Assembly: GCA_944474755.1 (NCBI GenBank)
Contig: CALYDG010000030.1
Location: forward strand, 1-64,000
Length of the DNA stretch: 64,000 bases
Source of the DNA: Limnoperna fortunei
Taxonomy: Eukaryota > Mollusca > Bivalvia > Mytilida > Modiolidae
Direction: 5' to 3'
The first letter of the stretch is position 1. Every line of letters starts with the position of its first letter. Made by a program: the position numbers and the translations under genes. The notes under the pieces are model-generated. The model saw only the letters and a list, made by a program, of their open reading frames with translations, was not told the origin of the DNA and searched no databases. This document shows, piece by piece, positions 1 through 14,600 of this stretch.

Positions 1-1650
1 GACTTTTGTTCTTTTACTGTAGAGGTAGAGGTAGGTTTATTTGCAATAGGCCATTTTCGAGTTAGCGCGGAATGGCAAGTTCCATCCGAGAAAGTTCTTT
101 TTTTACAATTTTTTCTCGGCATGGGAACAAGGAGCAATAGATCACAATAAACATCGATTCTTTAATTTAACTTGATATTCTCTTCAAAATTAAAAAATAC
201 ATCCACACAGGTAGGACATCTTTCCCTTTCAAATGAAGTATTTAAGGTTCAAAGAAATGTTATTGTTTTCATAATCCCGTTTTTGCACTTATTCATAAGT
301 CTACACGGCAGCAAACCAGTATGCTGCAAAATCTGGTAAAGGAAGAATGGAACTATTTCCATTTACATTGCTGTCAATAGTGACATTTTCCAAGTTTTCT
401 ACACAATAAAGCAATGACCAGCATTCTATCTGTGTTTTTTCTGTATCAACTTTCATTCAGAAATGTGAAAATGATGGCAATATTTTTGATGACCGTTAAC
501 TGGGTGAATATTGGACATTGGAGTGAAACCACATGAATTATCCACCCTTTGGCCGCAGAAAATTATGCATTTTTAAAAAATTCCATACACTTTAAAACTG
601 AAAGCACCTAAAATCTATTTTAATTTTTGCATTCTCAATACACTTACAGTTCAGAAAAATTCAAGAGTTTAAAATTTTCAAGCATTATGACCAATGCCAG
701 GCTTTAATTCTATTTATTGAAGTAGGGTACACAAAAGAGCAACCTAGTGGAGTTAATAGTTCCGTTCCCCCTAAAATCACGTGAAGATTTTACTATAATT
801 ACAGAATATTTCCGGAAAAGGAATGAACTCGAAAATGACATATTCTTAAGTGTTCAGCACATCAGAATGTACAATAAATAATGAAGGTTGACATAGAGGT
901 TACTGAGAGCCACAAATGTGCCTTTTCAGCCCTCTCAAATATAAGGACAAAGTGAAACATAAAACAAGGCTTCCGTAAAAGCTATCTGTATCTCTGTAAT
1001 CAGAATATACACAAAGTTTACATAAGTAATGTTTTCATCAATGGTCTCATCAGGTGGGTATTGGTTAATAGGTCAATAAACGTAATACATACTTCTCCAA
1101 AGTCTCTTGTATGCCATCTTTTCTAGATTACTTACTTTTTTTGGACTTGCTTCGCTTTTCACCCTAAAATTGACCTTCAAGACGTTTCTATTGAAACTAA
1201 CATTTTATGGCTATTTTTCTATTAGAAATAATTATACAATTATGACGTTAGAACATGCTGTATCATGTTTTATGGAACAAATCAATGGTATGGAATGAGG
1301 CCAGAGGCCGAGTTTGACATCTGTGAATTGATCCATAAAACATAATATTGCATGATCTGACCTGCCACATTTGTTCATAATATTTAATAATTAACAACAT
1401 ATTTTGTGATAATTGAATTGTGTTTACAAGTGATATTTCTTAAAAAAATATATCTATGAAGCTTTACGAAATCTGTAATTTTTTAGGGAATTTTTCCTCT
1501 TTTCACCTCAAAATTAAAGCTTTTATTATGAAATGCGCATTAAAATTCTAAGATTTGTTTAACATGTGCTCGTTTTACATTTAATTTTATTAAACTGAAC
1601 TTTTGCGTTTGACTATCTTTTGAGCATAATTTATATCTCAAAAACTCTGT
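1..1650. other. Upstream flank or intron, nothing recognised
   Basis: AT-rich sequence with stops in all frames. I found no exon that could lead in phase 0 into the acceptor at 2575, no promoter signal and no clear repeat. Confidence 0.5.
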
Positions 1651-1654
1651 CCTG

Positions 1655-2270
1655 GTTGTGACCTTAGCTGTTGACATGACGTTAAACAGGCAACAATCAA
1701 CAATCAATCTCAAAAACTATAATAGGTAGGATAAATCTGAAGTCACCATCCTTGTTCAGAATCAAAAGCTGTATAAAAGTTTCTATAGGGTCCAAGTTTG
1801 CCAGATGACTCCTTGTAGGCATTTTCTCTCTTTAAAGGTCAAAAATAGCTATTTTTTTAGTTTATTGCCTGTAACTTGAGAACAAAAATAGATAGAGACA
1901 ACATTTCAATTGCTAAAATGTTCAGCTCATTTACCTCTACAAGTCTCCATTGGGATGAAGTTGTCCAATGACTCCTAGTCAGAGTTATCGCCCTTGAAGG
2001 GTCTAATATAGCGATTAAGCTGCGATTTTTGTCGTTTTTTTGCCTGTAACTTGAGAACGATAGTAGATAGAGGAAAAACTTTCAATTGCTGAAATGTTCA
2101 GCTCATTTATCTTTACAAAAGTCTCCATTTGTTGAAGTTCTAGAAATGTCAAAAAAGCGATTTTAGTCTTTTATTTTGCTGATAAATTGTGAATGATATA
2201 TAGTAGAAAGACAAAACTTTTAATTAATGAAATGGTCAGCTCATAAAATCTTAAAGTTTATAATTAATTT
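1655..2270. repeat. SINE-like tail fragment and family A monomers
   Basis: A fragment around 1675-1712 ('gacgttaaac' plus 'caacaatcaacaatcaatc') resembles the tail of molluscan short retroposons. It abuts three diverged family A monomers, recognised by 'gtagatagag', 'gaaatgttcagctca' and 'ctccttgtag'. Confidence 0.6.
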
Positions 2271-2575
2271 TATTAAATTATTCTGATGACCATATGATGT
2301 TTCCAAATATTTGTCTCCAAACCTATAGGGTTTTATCTAAGTTCCATCTTAACCATGTTTACATGAACATCAGTGTTGTAAAATTTTGAATGGCAGGCAA
2401 GCAAAACTACTGGTCCTAGTACAACAAACGTTTGCAGGATGTAGCCAGTTCTTTAGTCTGTGTTAGTCAAACAAGAACAATCATTTTAGTTATGCATGTC
2501 ATGATATCTCAAAGAATTGCCTGACTGTAGATAAATTGTTCAGACTTGTGAAAATAAGTCATTTATTTTTTTCAG

Positions 2576-2663
2576 GCAAAAGCAATGGAAGAGGCCAAGA
2601 AATATATCCTTTGGAAGAGAGATCAGGATGGCCTGGAGGTCAAATTTATTAATTCTACAATTG
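2576..2663 (+). CDS. Exon: N-terminal helix and first strand of the SET domain
   Basis: Acceptor 'ttttttcag' and donor 'gtaaat' bound an 88-nt exon entering in phase 0 and leaving in phase 1. It encodes a basic/acidic helix (EEAKKY...WKRD) followed by 'DGLEVKFI', which resembles the segment just before the SET domain of KMT5A/SET8. The split last codon joins the next exon to give 'STIGKGVFA', the conserved G-x-G-V-F-A opening of SET domains. A Met at codon 4 is unlikely to be the start because the frame is already open at the acceptor. Confidence 0.82.
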
Positions 2664-5600
2664 GTAAATAAACAAAAACTGTCAGCTTTTTTAGCTCACC
2701 TGGACCAAATGACCAAAGGATTGTAAAAAACAAGGATTTTTGTCATCTATACTTTTATTAAAAAATCTTCTCCTCAGAAATGGGTCAGTCAAATGCAACC
2801 AAACTTGGTATGCTTGTTCCTTAGGATGTCCTCTACGAAACTATCTTTTGGATTTTTTATCTATTGAATAACATGGCCGCAGTTGTTAAAAATAGAACAT
2901 AGGGATATCACCACCTTACGAGCATTTTAACTGAAAAACTATAGTAGATAGAAGAAATCTGAAGTCACCTTTCTTGTTCAGAATCAAAAGCTCTACAAAA
3001 GTCATTGGGTCGAAATTGTCAGAGGATTCCTTGTAAGCGTTATCTCTCTTGAACGGCATAAAATAGTGATTTTTGTCTTTTCTTGCCTGTAATTTGAGAA
3101 TGATAGTACTGGTAGATAGAGAAAAACTTCCAATTGCTGGAATGTTCAGCTCATTTAGCTCTACGATGGTCTCCATAGAGTCCAAGTTGACAGATTATTC
3201 TCTGTTAAATGTTCAAAATTAAAGATATTTGACATTTTCTGCCTGTAACATTAGAACAATTGTAGATAGAGAAAAACTTTCAATTGCTTAAATGTTCAGC
3301 TCATTTAGCTCTGCAATAGTCTCTATAGGGTTGAAGTTTTCAGACCATTCCTTGTAGGAGTTATCTCTCTTAAATGGTCAAAATTAGGGATTTTTGAAGT
3401 TTTTTGCCTGTAACTTGAGAACGATAGTAGATAGAAAAAACTTTCAATTGCTGAAATGTACATGTATATCTCATTAAGCTCTAAAATAGTCTCTATGGGA
3501 TCAACGTTGTCAAACATGGACAGCGTTGTTTGACTTCAAATTCAAATTCCGGTACATTCAAGGCTACTGCATGTGACATTAAAAGGTTTTGTTATTATAC
3601 CTCTGCTTCGAAGAAGGGTGGATATACTGTTATACCCGGGTCTGTCTGTCTGTTCTTTTGTTTGTAAGTAATAGAATTTCTGTTACAGGTTTCTAAGCAA
3701 CTAAATAAGATACAGGTCTGATATTTTGCATATAGCTTTGTCCTATAGTACCATATAGTGTATGCTTCAAAGAAGTGTGGATATACTGTTATACCCTTGT
3801 CTGTCTGTCCGTTCTTTCCTTTGTACGTAATAGAATTTCTGTTACAGGTTTCTAAGCAACTAAATAAAACAGGTCTGATATTTTGCATATAGCTTTGTCC
3901 TATAGTACCATATAGTGTATAGCAATTTTATGCTCCTAGGTCTTCTGCTTCCTGTTTGCTAAATACTTAGGATTTTACACACAGTGGACATAGTTGAAAA
4001 TATTTGTCAGTTTTCTAACCAACTACATGAGATACAGGTCTGATATTTTGCATATAGCTTTATCCTGTAGTTCCATATGTTGTATTGCAATTTTATACTC
4101 CTAGGTCACCTACTTCTTGTTTGCCGCATACTTGGATTTTTGCACACAGTGGACATAGATGAAAATTTTCGTCACAGTTTTCTAACCAACTACATTAGAT
4201 ACAGGTCTGATATTTATGCCCCCGTGAAGACAAGTGGGGGGCATTAAGTTTTACCCATGTCAGTCCGTATGTGTGTACGTACGTTCGTACAAATTTTCGT
4301 CACACTTTTCTCAGAAACCATACAGCAGATTGGCTTGATATTTGGTAGGGTGACTTAACATGATGTACTGTATTTTCTAAATGATTTTCAGATGGCTTGG
4401 ATAGCTACTTCCTGTTTTCTGATACTTAGATTTTTGAAATATCAAGCTTGATTGTGTACAAATTTTCGTCATACTTTTCTCAGAAACCTACATCAGATTG
4501 GTTTGATATTTGGTATAGTGACTAACCATGATGTATTATATGTCCTTATCGATTTTCAGATGGCTAAGATAGCTACTTCCTGTTTGCGTAGGGTGACTTA
4601 ACATGATGTACTGTATTTTCTAAATGATTTTCAGATGGCTTGGATAGCTACTTCCTGTTTTCTGATACTTAGATTTTTGAAATATCAAGCTTGATTGTGT
4701 ACAAATTTTCGTCATACTTTTCTCAGAAACCTACATCAGATTGGTTTGATATTTGGTATAGTGACTAACCATGATGTATTATATGTCCTTATCGATTTTC
4801 AGATGGCTAAGATAGCTAATTCCTGTTTGCGGATACTAAGATTTTAGAAATATCAAGCTTAATAGCATACAAATTTTTGTTGCACTTTTCTCAGAAACCG
4901 TACATCAGATTGGTTTTATATTTGGTAGGGTGACTAACCATATGTTGTAACTGCTGAAATGTTCAGCTCAATTTCTTCTAAGAAAGTCTCTATGCTAATG
5001 AAATGGTCAAACCGCTCCTGGTAGGAGTTTCTTGAAATGTCAAAAATGGCATTTTTTGTCGTTTTTTGTCTATAACTTGAAAACGTTACTTTGTAGATAA
5101 GAGAAAAACTTTCAATTACTGAAATGTTCAGCTCATTTAGCGTTATGTAAGGCTTCCTTGGGTCAAAGTTGTCAGACAACTTCTCGTAGGAGTTATCTCA
5201 CTTAAATGGTAAAAAATAGCAATTTTTGTTGTTTTTTGCATGTAACTTTTGAATGATAGCAGATAGAGAAAAACTTTCAGTAGATCAAATGTTCAGCTCA
5301 TTCAGCTCTACAGAACTCTTAATATGAGTGATATTGTCAAACAACTCCTTATAGGAGTTATCTCTCTTAAATGGTGAAATATAGCAATTTTTGTGGGTTT
5401 TTTTATTGTAACTTGAGAACCATAAAAGTTGGACAAAAACTTTCAGTAGCTGAAATTCTTAGCTCATTCAGCTCTACAAAAGTCTTCATAAGTCGAAGTT
5501 GTCAGACCACTCCTTGTAAGAGTTACCTCTCTTAAATTGTCGAAAATAGCAGCTTTTATTGTCTATTGGCTTGAATTGTCATATGACTTTATTTAGTATA

Positions 5601-8600
5601 TATTGCTGCTGAAATGACAAAAAAATTCCAGGTGAGCAATACAGGTCCCCTGGGGCCTTCTTGTTTGTTAAACATGTGAAATAAGGATAATTTTATGAAT
5701 AAATATGTATGAACAATTCAGGCTCCCTGTATCTCTTGTTGATATTTGTTTGCCCTGTAGACAGAAAATAATAGCAGTTAGAGAAATGCTTTTGCTTGCT
5801 GAAATATTCAACAAATTGAGCTATAAGAAACTAAAGGTTAAATGATGATAATTATCAGATATTTATAATTGGCCATTGAGCAGTTCATCCTATTGGGAAA
5901 CTCTTGTTTTCATAGGAAAAGGCGTATTTGCAAGAAAAGAATTCAGAAAAGGAGATTTTATTCTGGAATATCATGGAGAATTTATCCAGAAAAAAGAGGC
6001 TATGAAAAGACTGGAAGAGTATCCAGATGGTATTGGCAGTTATATCTTCTTCTTTAGGAGCAGAGACAACACCATATGGTATAGATACAGTTAAAGATAC
6101 TAAAACTAATTGATTGCCCTGCAATATATTATCAGTAAAGCAATTGATTTTTAATAAGAATGCAAATTTTTTTTGTAGTTGCAGGTTTGCTCATCATTTT
6201 GTAAAAAAAACAAACAAAAACAAAAAACAATGGAAAACTCATCGGCGCTTGACATGCGTTGATCAATGCAGTTTGAAGTCTTCATGTCTCAAGTCACCAA
6301 CAGGTGAATGTGAATACAAGCAGTAACAAGTTACATGTAAACGTATAAACAATTGTAGAATAAATGGTTATATATGTATTTTGACTAGAATTAGAACATG
6401 TAGAAACATGTATATAAAGTTCAGTAATAAATATATTAATTATAGGAAGACAATCAATTTACGACTGATAGACTAATTTTTACAAAAATTTTGCTGTTTT
6501 GACTAATACATCATTATTATCAGAATTAAACAAATGACAAAATTTCAATGTATTAGATAAGTTATCAAGTCAACAGGTAAAAGACTTTCTATTTCATGTT
6601 TAAAGAAGCTACACCGACATTCAAACAGATAATGATATTCATCACCAATAACAGATATGTTACAAAGATCAAATATACAGTTGTCTCTGATAACACCCCA
6701 AAGATGACCTTGTTCTATTGGTAATCTATGGTTTAAACATCTAAAATTACAATAAGATTTCCTTAAGTCATATGGCAATTCAATGAAATATTTTTCAAAA
6801 CTATGCATAGTTTTAAAAATTCTGTAATTAAGATATTTAGGTGTATCCAAAGCATTTTAATTGCCATTTAAACCAATTTAAAATTATCACATTATTTCTT
6901 TTTCACTGGTGTGCAAACTTCAATTTCACATAACTATTTCTATAAGATTCAATGTCAAAACATGAGAAAAATCACTGATTGCAACATAGTAATTCTTATA
7001 ACACTGATGCACATCAAATAATATACATGTAAATGCATTTGTTACCCTTTTCCGTCATGACCAATTCCTGAAACATCACTGGAAAATTCAAGGGAGGGGT
7101 TATAGACAGCACCCTCTCTGTCTCTTAATGTCCTTAAAACTAACATTATGGAACCCCACCCACCCCCACCACCACCACCACCAAAAAAAAAAAAGTACTC
7201 CAATTTCAAAGGATGTTGAGGGGGTTGCTTCACTAAGTAACTACTTATATCTTAAAAATTGTTCAGATCCCAACCCATAAACCATACATATACCAGGGCT
7301 GTACTTGCTTCTTGTAATAAGACAGACTTAATGCCTTAATGGGTGGGGGGGGATGCTTTTGGGGTTTTACTTCACCCAATTAAGTTCAAATTATTTGAGA
7401 TCTAAAAAATCTAAAAAAAAGACAGACTAAAAATACCTATTTTTGTGTTGTAAGTGGAGTTTCAGGGGTAATGACCCACCAAGTGTACAAATGATCTTAC
7501 AATTTAACTTTTATGTTTTGATATGTGCATATTTGAGTCTATAGCAGATTTTGTGTCCAACCTGAATATTCAATATTTGTGTGTCCAAAATGATCTGTGT
7601 GTCCACATCCCACCTCAACATACACAGTTTTGCAATTGCTGCATCTGTATCATCCTGCACTTGGTGTAAATTTATTCCTCAATCTGTAGAAAAGCACTTG
7701 AAAATCTCAGACACTGAAGTGGAAAGATATTTTTTGGTTTCCTACGTGTCAAGAAAAGTACGGTTATTGTTTAGAAAATAGTTTTTTATGGCATTTGATA
7801 TACATGGAAAAAGGGCAACCTTGTGTAGAGCTTTGTTATATGGGAGGGGAGGGGGAAATGTAAATTGGGACATTTTGCAATATGCCAAATAAGTGAAATA
7901 GATAGGGAAAAGACAAATATTTTCTCTTAAGATTTTATCTTTTAATCCGTTTCTCACATATGACTTGGAAAAGAGGTATGCACACGTGACTTGGAAAAGA
8001 GGTATGCACACGTGACTTGGAAAAGAGGTATACAATGGACACATTTTTAGTCATTGACAACCTTACACCTCACAGACAAATCAAGGAAAATGACTGTGCT
8101 GTTATGAGCTATTAAACTGACTGTTAAATAATCTATTAGAAATCATAAGAGAAATAGGTTTCACAGATCGTGACAGTTGAGGATTGCCTAATATCCACTC
8201 TCATTATTTAATAAGATAACCAGGTTGCCACAGGCTTGATAGATATGCTTTTGAAATTAAATATATCTAGTATATACGAGGCCATTCTCAGTTGTTGCTC
8301 ATTATGAAACTAATACTTGTCTTTATTTCAGCATTGATGGAACATTTTCAAACAGAATGGGACGCATGGTAAATGATGGAATAGGACATGAGCAGAATGC
8401 TGCCATGCGATTAGTGGAGGTTGATGAGAGGCCACATCTGGCAATGTTTGCCATAAAAGACATAAAGCCAGGAGATGAAATTAAGTATGACTATGGTGTA
8501 AAGGATTTGCCCTGGAGAAAGAAGAGAACTGTTGATAAAAAAGGTAACAAGTGTTATAATTATTTACATATTTATATCACTTTATAGCTCAAAGGATTGA

Positions 8601-11600
8601 AGGCCATGTTGACTATTGGAATCACTTTGCATCTGTTGATGGCTGTCTTCAGTTATTTGTCTTTCTTTTGTGTAAATATTTATGATGAGTCAGTTTTACT
8701 CATGTCGATCATTCTGTACAAATTTTTTCTCAGAAACCATACATCAGATTTGTTTGATATTTAGTAGGGTGACTTACCATGATGTACTGTATGTTCTAAA
8801 TGATTTTCAAATGGCTTGGATAGCTACTTCCTGTTTGCTGATGCTTAGATTTTTGAAATATCAAGTTTTATAGCGCTCAAATATTCATCGCCCTTTTCTC
8901 ATGAACCGTATATCAGATTTGTTGTGATATTTGATAGGGTGACTTACCATGATGTACTGTATGTCCTAACCAGTTTTCAGATGGCTTCAATAGCTTCTTC
9001 CTGTGTGCTGATACTTAGATTTTTTAAATATCAAGCTTTATAGCGGCGGCATTAGTGTCATATGGACACATTCTCTCTTAATTTATTTGACCATAATTGG
9101 TCCTTGTCAAATACTTCATGCATATAGGCTTTTTGTTCGATAGGGGATTCTGGCTGGATAGACAGAAAAGATGGAAATTTACAAGGGTTACACAAACACT
9201 GTATCATCAACCATGAATGCCAAATGGAATTTTAAACAGATACTGTCATTTGATCTAGATATTTGTCAGGGGGCCATAACAGCCTCTATCTGCGCTTTTT
9301 ATCCCCATGCGACGACATGTCAGGGGACATTAAGTTTAACTCATGTCCGTCCGTCTGTCCGTACCTACGTACGTCCGTCCGTACGAAATTCAGTCAAGCT
9401 TTTCTCAGAAACTGTAAATGGGAATGACTTGAAACTTGGTAGGATGGTTCAGTATGACAAACTATACGTCCTAAAGGAATTTTAGACCTGTCGGACATCT
9501 ACTTCCTGTTTGCCGCTGGATAGATACCAAAATCAACATTAAAATTTCCGTCAAGCTTTTCTCAGAAACCGTACATGGGAATGATTTGAAACTTGGTAGG
9601 ATGGTTCAGTATGATAAACTATGCTTCCTAAGCGACTTTCAGACCTGTCGGATTTAAACTTTTTAGGCCAGCGGGGGCATCCGTGTCCCATGGACACATT
9701 CTTTCTTTATTCTATAATAAAAGTTATAGTCCTTTGAATATGTGATGATCAATGGTAGAAGTTAAAAACCAGACAATTTTTTATTCGCACTTGTTTGCGC
9801 CATACATGTGTGTTTCGTTTGTTTGTTCTAATTTTATACCTGTCAATCCACCTATATCATTAATTTGATTTTAACAAATCTTTCACAGATTTAAAAATAC
9901 AGTCAACATCACAGAAGCAACAGGTAATGTATCTAATTTATGGCAAGATTTAGTTATACACTTGTTAGATTTGTGATTTATCCTATTGGCTTACACACCA
10001 TCCAATATACTACTTAGACATGAAAAAAATGGAACAAATAAAAGATGTACCCTATTTTCTGGAGGATATGACACACCATACTAGAATACGCAAGGCTGAT
10101 TTTTTGGAAATTGTTTTATATTATCCACATATAAGACGCACGTTCTAGTCAATTTTGTCATAACATGTATAGAATTATTGTTTCATTTCAGCACGTGGTA
10201 ATTAACCGGATGTAAATATATGTGTATTTTATTTACATTCTATTTCTTCTCTGCCTATTTGAGTCTCCATCATCACTGATTACTGTGATTATTCTAGTAG
10301 CAACAAGGTATTTATGCCAGAGGGAATGTTGTGATAGGGTGTCTGTTGGTTGGCACTATTAGGTTATGTGTCTGTCCCTGATGATTTCTGGATTATAACT
10401 TGAAAACCTGTTACCTGATTTTGGGAGAACTTTGTAAAGCTGTTGTGAACTATAAAATACAGGTTAAGTGATTGCTCATGTTGTAAGCAGAACCAATTTA
10501 TCAGTATTATTATTGGCATAAAAAGTGTGTAAAAATTTGGTTTGCAAGTGATATCTTGAAAGCATTCCACCTTATTTTGATAATGCTTTTCATAGCTGTT
10601 ATAAACTATCAATAATAGGTCACGTTCAGTTATCAGCAAAATTGGGTTACAGTTTTTTTAGTTAAATCATGCTTTCATAAAAAATTGCAGTCTCAATTTG
10701 GTTTCTGGATGATATCTTGAAAATGTGTCTCCTGATTTTGTACACATCTTAAAATTCACTATATGCTTTCTGATATTTACTATAATGGAACTCAAACATG
10801 GCAGGATGTCATTTAATTTTCATTGGATGCCTTATTTTTATGCCCCAGCGACGATATGTCAGGGGTATTAAGTTTTACTCATGTCTGTCGTGCTGTATGT
10901 ACGTCCGTACAAATTTTTTTTGCACTTTTCTCAGAAACTGTACATCAGATTGGTTTGATATTTGCTAGGGTGACTTACCATGATGTAGTGTATGTCCAAA
11001 GTGATTTACAGATGGCTTGGATAGCTACTTCCTGTTTGCCAATACTTTTATTGTTTGAAAAGGCCTGTAAATAAGAACACATTTTCGTCGCACTTTTCCA
11101 GAAACTGTACATCAGATTGGTTGGATATTTGCTAGGGTGACTATCCATGATAAACTGTATGTCTAAAGCAATTTTCAGATGGCTAGAATAGCTAATTCCT
11201 GTTTGCTGATACTTAGATTTTTGCGGGGGCATCTGTTTTCTATGGACAGATTCTCTCTTTATTTTAGTTTGACTCTACTTTCTTAATTTATTTACAATGC
11301 ATGTTTGTATTTCAGTTAACAAGACCTTGCTTCATTAAATTGCAACGGTTATGTAGAAAACAGCTAAAAGGTATGTGGTAAAAAAAATTTTTAATTCTCA
11401 CCTGTACCAAATTTCCAAGTGAGCTTTTGTTACAAAATAGCATCCATCATCCTCATGGGTCATTGTCTGTTAAAAACTTTCTACTAACATCTTACACATG
11501 ATCTTGAGTAATTGTTGGTGCCTCTTGTGATCTTTATGAAGAGAATAATAAATACTGCTATATAGGGTTGAGTTGGGCTACTGTGTGATGATTCTCAAAA

Positions 11601-14600
11601 TCTGTTAAGATTGCCTCCCTTAGACCCTATATATATTCCATTCTCTTAATGAAATGGGCTCCTTATGATAAGTCAAAGCATTTAGTACTATTAAGGGTAT
11701 GATGTTGGAGTTTTGTTTGGGAGACTTAGTAATAGTTCTCTGTTATAATTATTACTTGTTTTAAAAGTCCTTAGCAAATTTTGTATCCAACATTTGTGTG
11801 TCCTTAATGATCTGTGTGTCCATGTCCAGCCCCAACTTACAATGTTGACTTTCTGTGGTAATATCATGCTTTTGCTTGCATACACATGCTCAGCTGATAG
11901 CTCTTCTAAAATTTTTGGACAAGGTTCTCAGATGACCCTTAAGATGTTAAAGCCTTTTAACATCAACTATATAGCCATTTTCACTGTTAATTAATCTTAA
12001 GAACTACTGTTTTTTTATTTGCAGACTGTAAATTTTACACGGCAAAAAGTAATGAAAAAAGTGTAAGTTGCTAATTTAAGAATTTAAAGGACCAGATTCA
12101 CTAACTATCAAATTTTGCCCTAATATATGGAAAATCTAAAACATTGTTTATGTGGAATAATATTGCTTGCATATTATCTAAAATCCACACATTTAAAAAA
12201 TCTAAAGCAGTTATGTTGCCACTATTACCATATTTTAGGTTATAATGTCAATAAAATGATCAAAATTACAAAATTTGAAGACAATTGTTTTTTTCTTACT
12301 TTTGGCACTTTTAGAGGTGGCACCACCTGTCACCCCAAAAAATTTCAATCTTATTTTATCAAATACGGAAAGATAAATATATTCCAAGTAGAATGTTTTT
12401 GGGCAAAAGGTGGTGTCACCTTCATATCATCCATTAATTATACTAAAACAGATGAATTTTGATGATTTACATCTAATTGTCTAAAATGACCTCTTTTTGT
12501 GATCCCATTATAAAGTCAACTTTGATGAAATTATTGAAAAAGATATGAAAATTAGAAATACAATTATTTAAGACTACTTATAGCCCCAAAACTGGTCAAT
12601 TAAAGCAAACTAAAATTTTTACTCAATTTAGGGTCAAATATGGTAGTTAGTGAACCAAGTCCTTTAATTTATTACAGTGATTAGGCAAAAAATCTAAAGG
12701 TTGGACTTTAAGAATATAGTTGATTATTAATTTTCAGACAAAAACTTGTTGATCTTTGCAAAATGAAGTATATCGATCAAAAGAGGGGGTTTCTGAACTT
12801 TGAAGCTGTTAAATCATAAAGAAAATCAACCTAAAAATCAACATATGGGAAAACAATTAAACCTTAAAATACACAAAGGCACATCATAAAAAAAACAACA
12901 AAACATAGCAAATGAGTCTGCAACATAAATGTCAAAATCAAACATAACTCAAGAGCTCTGAAGTGTTAGAAATCTTTATGTCATGTAGCCAATTGGCAAG
13001 TCACATTCTAAGGAATGAAACTACAAAACTAATATTATCAATTTCAAATCAGCATTCATGTCCAAGAGGGACATGGATTATTTTTCCACAACTACATGAT
13101 GTTTTCCATAGATTGTTTTTGAGGTAATAACCTGCATTAACAATTTATGTGTCAAGCTGGGATTTTTTCTATTGAAATCCAGGTATTTCCCACATGATCT
13201 GGGTAATCGTTCATTTCAGTTACAATTGCATTGTACACAGGGCTGAAAGAATGTTAACCCAGCTCCCTTGAAAAATAAAATAATGTTTGCCATGTTGTTT
13301 GTTCTAGTCCATTGCATTAGAAATCTCAATCGACCTAGATTTGAACACTCAGTATACTAAGATTATTTCAGTCCAATTAAAGATTGTTATAAATTTATTT
13401 TGTGCATGTATGTATGTGTTTTGTTACTTTACCTATAACATTAGACACTTTTAGGTGAGCTAATGCCATCACTTGGAGTCTGTCTTCTGTTGTTGTCTTC
13501 ATCATTATCTTTTTTTAACATCTTCTCCTCTCAAACTAATTGACCAAATATAAACAAACTTGGTCAGATTGTTTTTAGGGTATATCCTTCACAGAACTGA
13601 TGTCGGGATTGTTGTTTTGATGAAAATATGGCCACTGTTGCTAAAAATAGAACAAGGGAAAAGGGGGAGGGTACAACCACCTTTAGGGCATGATAACTCA
13701 AAAACTATAGTAGATAGGAGGAATCCAAAGTGACTTTCCTGTTCAAAATCAAAAGCTCTACAAAAGTCTCTATTGGGTCCAAACGTCAAACCACTCCTTG
13801 TAGCAGTTACCTCTCTTGGAACATCAAAAATTGTGATTTTTGCTGTTTTTGGCTTATAAGTTGAGATTGATTGTAGATCAAGACAAAACTTTCAATTTCT
13901 GAAATGTTCAGCTCAATCTACAAAAGTCTCCATTGGGTTGAAATTGTCAGACCACTCCTTGTAGGAGGTTTCTTAAGTAGTTTCTTTCTTGAAACCTCAA
14001 AAATGGAAATTTTTGCTGTTTTCGGCCTATATGTTGAGAACGATAGTAGATAAAAAAAAACTTTCCAGTGCTGAAATGTTCAGCTGATTTAGCTGTACAA
14101 GTCTCCATTGGGTCAAAGTTGTCAAATGTCAAAAATGGAAGTTTGTGTTGTTTTTAGGCCTATATGTTGAGAATGATAGTAGATAGAAATAAAGAGAGAA
14201 TGTGTCCATAGGACACAGATGCCCCCGCGAATCTCTAAGTATCGGCAAACAGGAAGTAGCTATCCAAGTCATCTGAAAATCGCTTAAGGATGCATTATAC
14301 AGTTTCCCACTGTTTCCTACTAAATCCAAGGGAGTTTTTCCACTGTAATGCAATATGGAGGCTATTTATAGATTAAATTCATTGATAGTTTCAAATAACC
14401 TGGTTTTCAAGCATAAAGTTGGACTGTTCTGAATGAGAAAATTGCAAATTTGGATTGAAATAATAAAAAATAAATTTTTATTTGATATAATTATGCTGGG
14501 GGTGTCCCCAGCTTACTTCCTGTTTTTGGAAGTGCTGAAATTTGAGTTTGGCCTGCAGTGCAATTTTACAGTACTAAAGTTTAGGGAAGCGTACCCGGAA

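Larger units (their letters stand above)
2693..5638. mobile_element. Family A element with terminal inverted repeats, carrying nested repeats
   Basis: Begins 'agctcacctgga' (2693-2704) and ends 'tccaggtgagca' (5627-5638), an 11/12 inverted match. The interior has several monomers of about 150-165 bp containing 'gtagatagagaaaaact' and 'gaaatgttcagctcat'. Families C (3595-4215) and B (4213-4935) are nested inside. No coding capacity, so non-autonomous. Confidence 0.65.

Noticed and set aside
12127..12462. 111-codon open frame
   Set aside because: Lies wholly inside the TIR element 12086-12665, with no domain and AT-rich composition.
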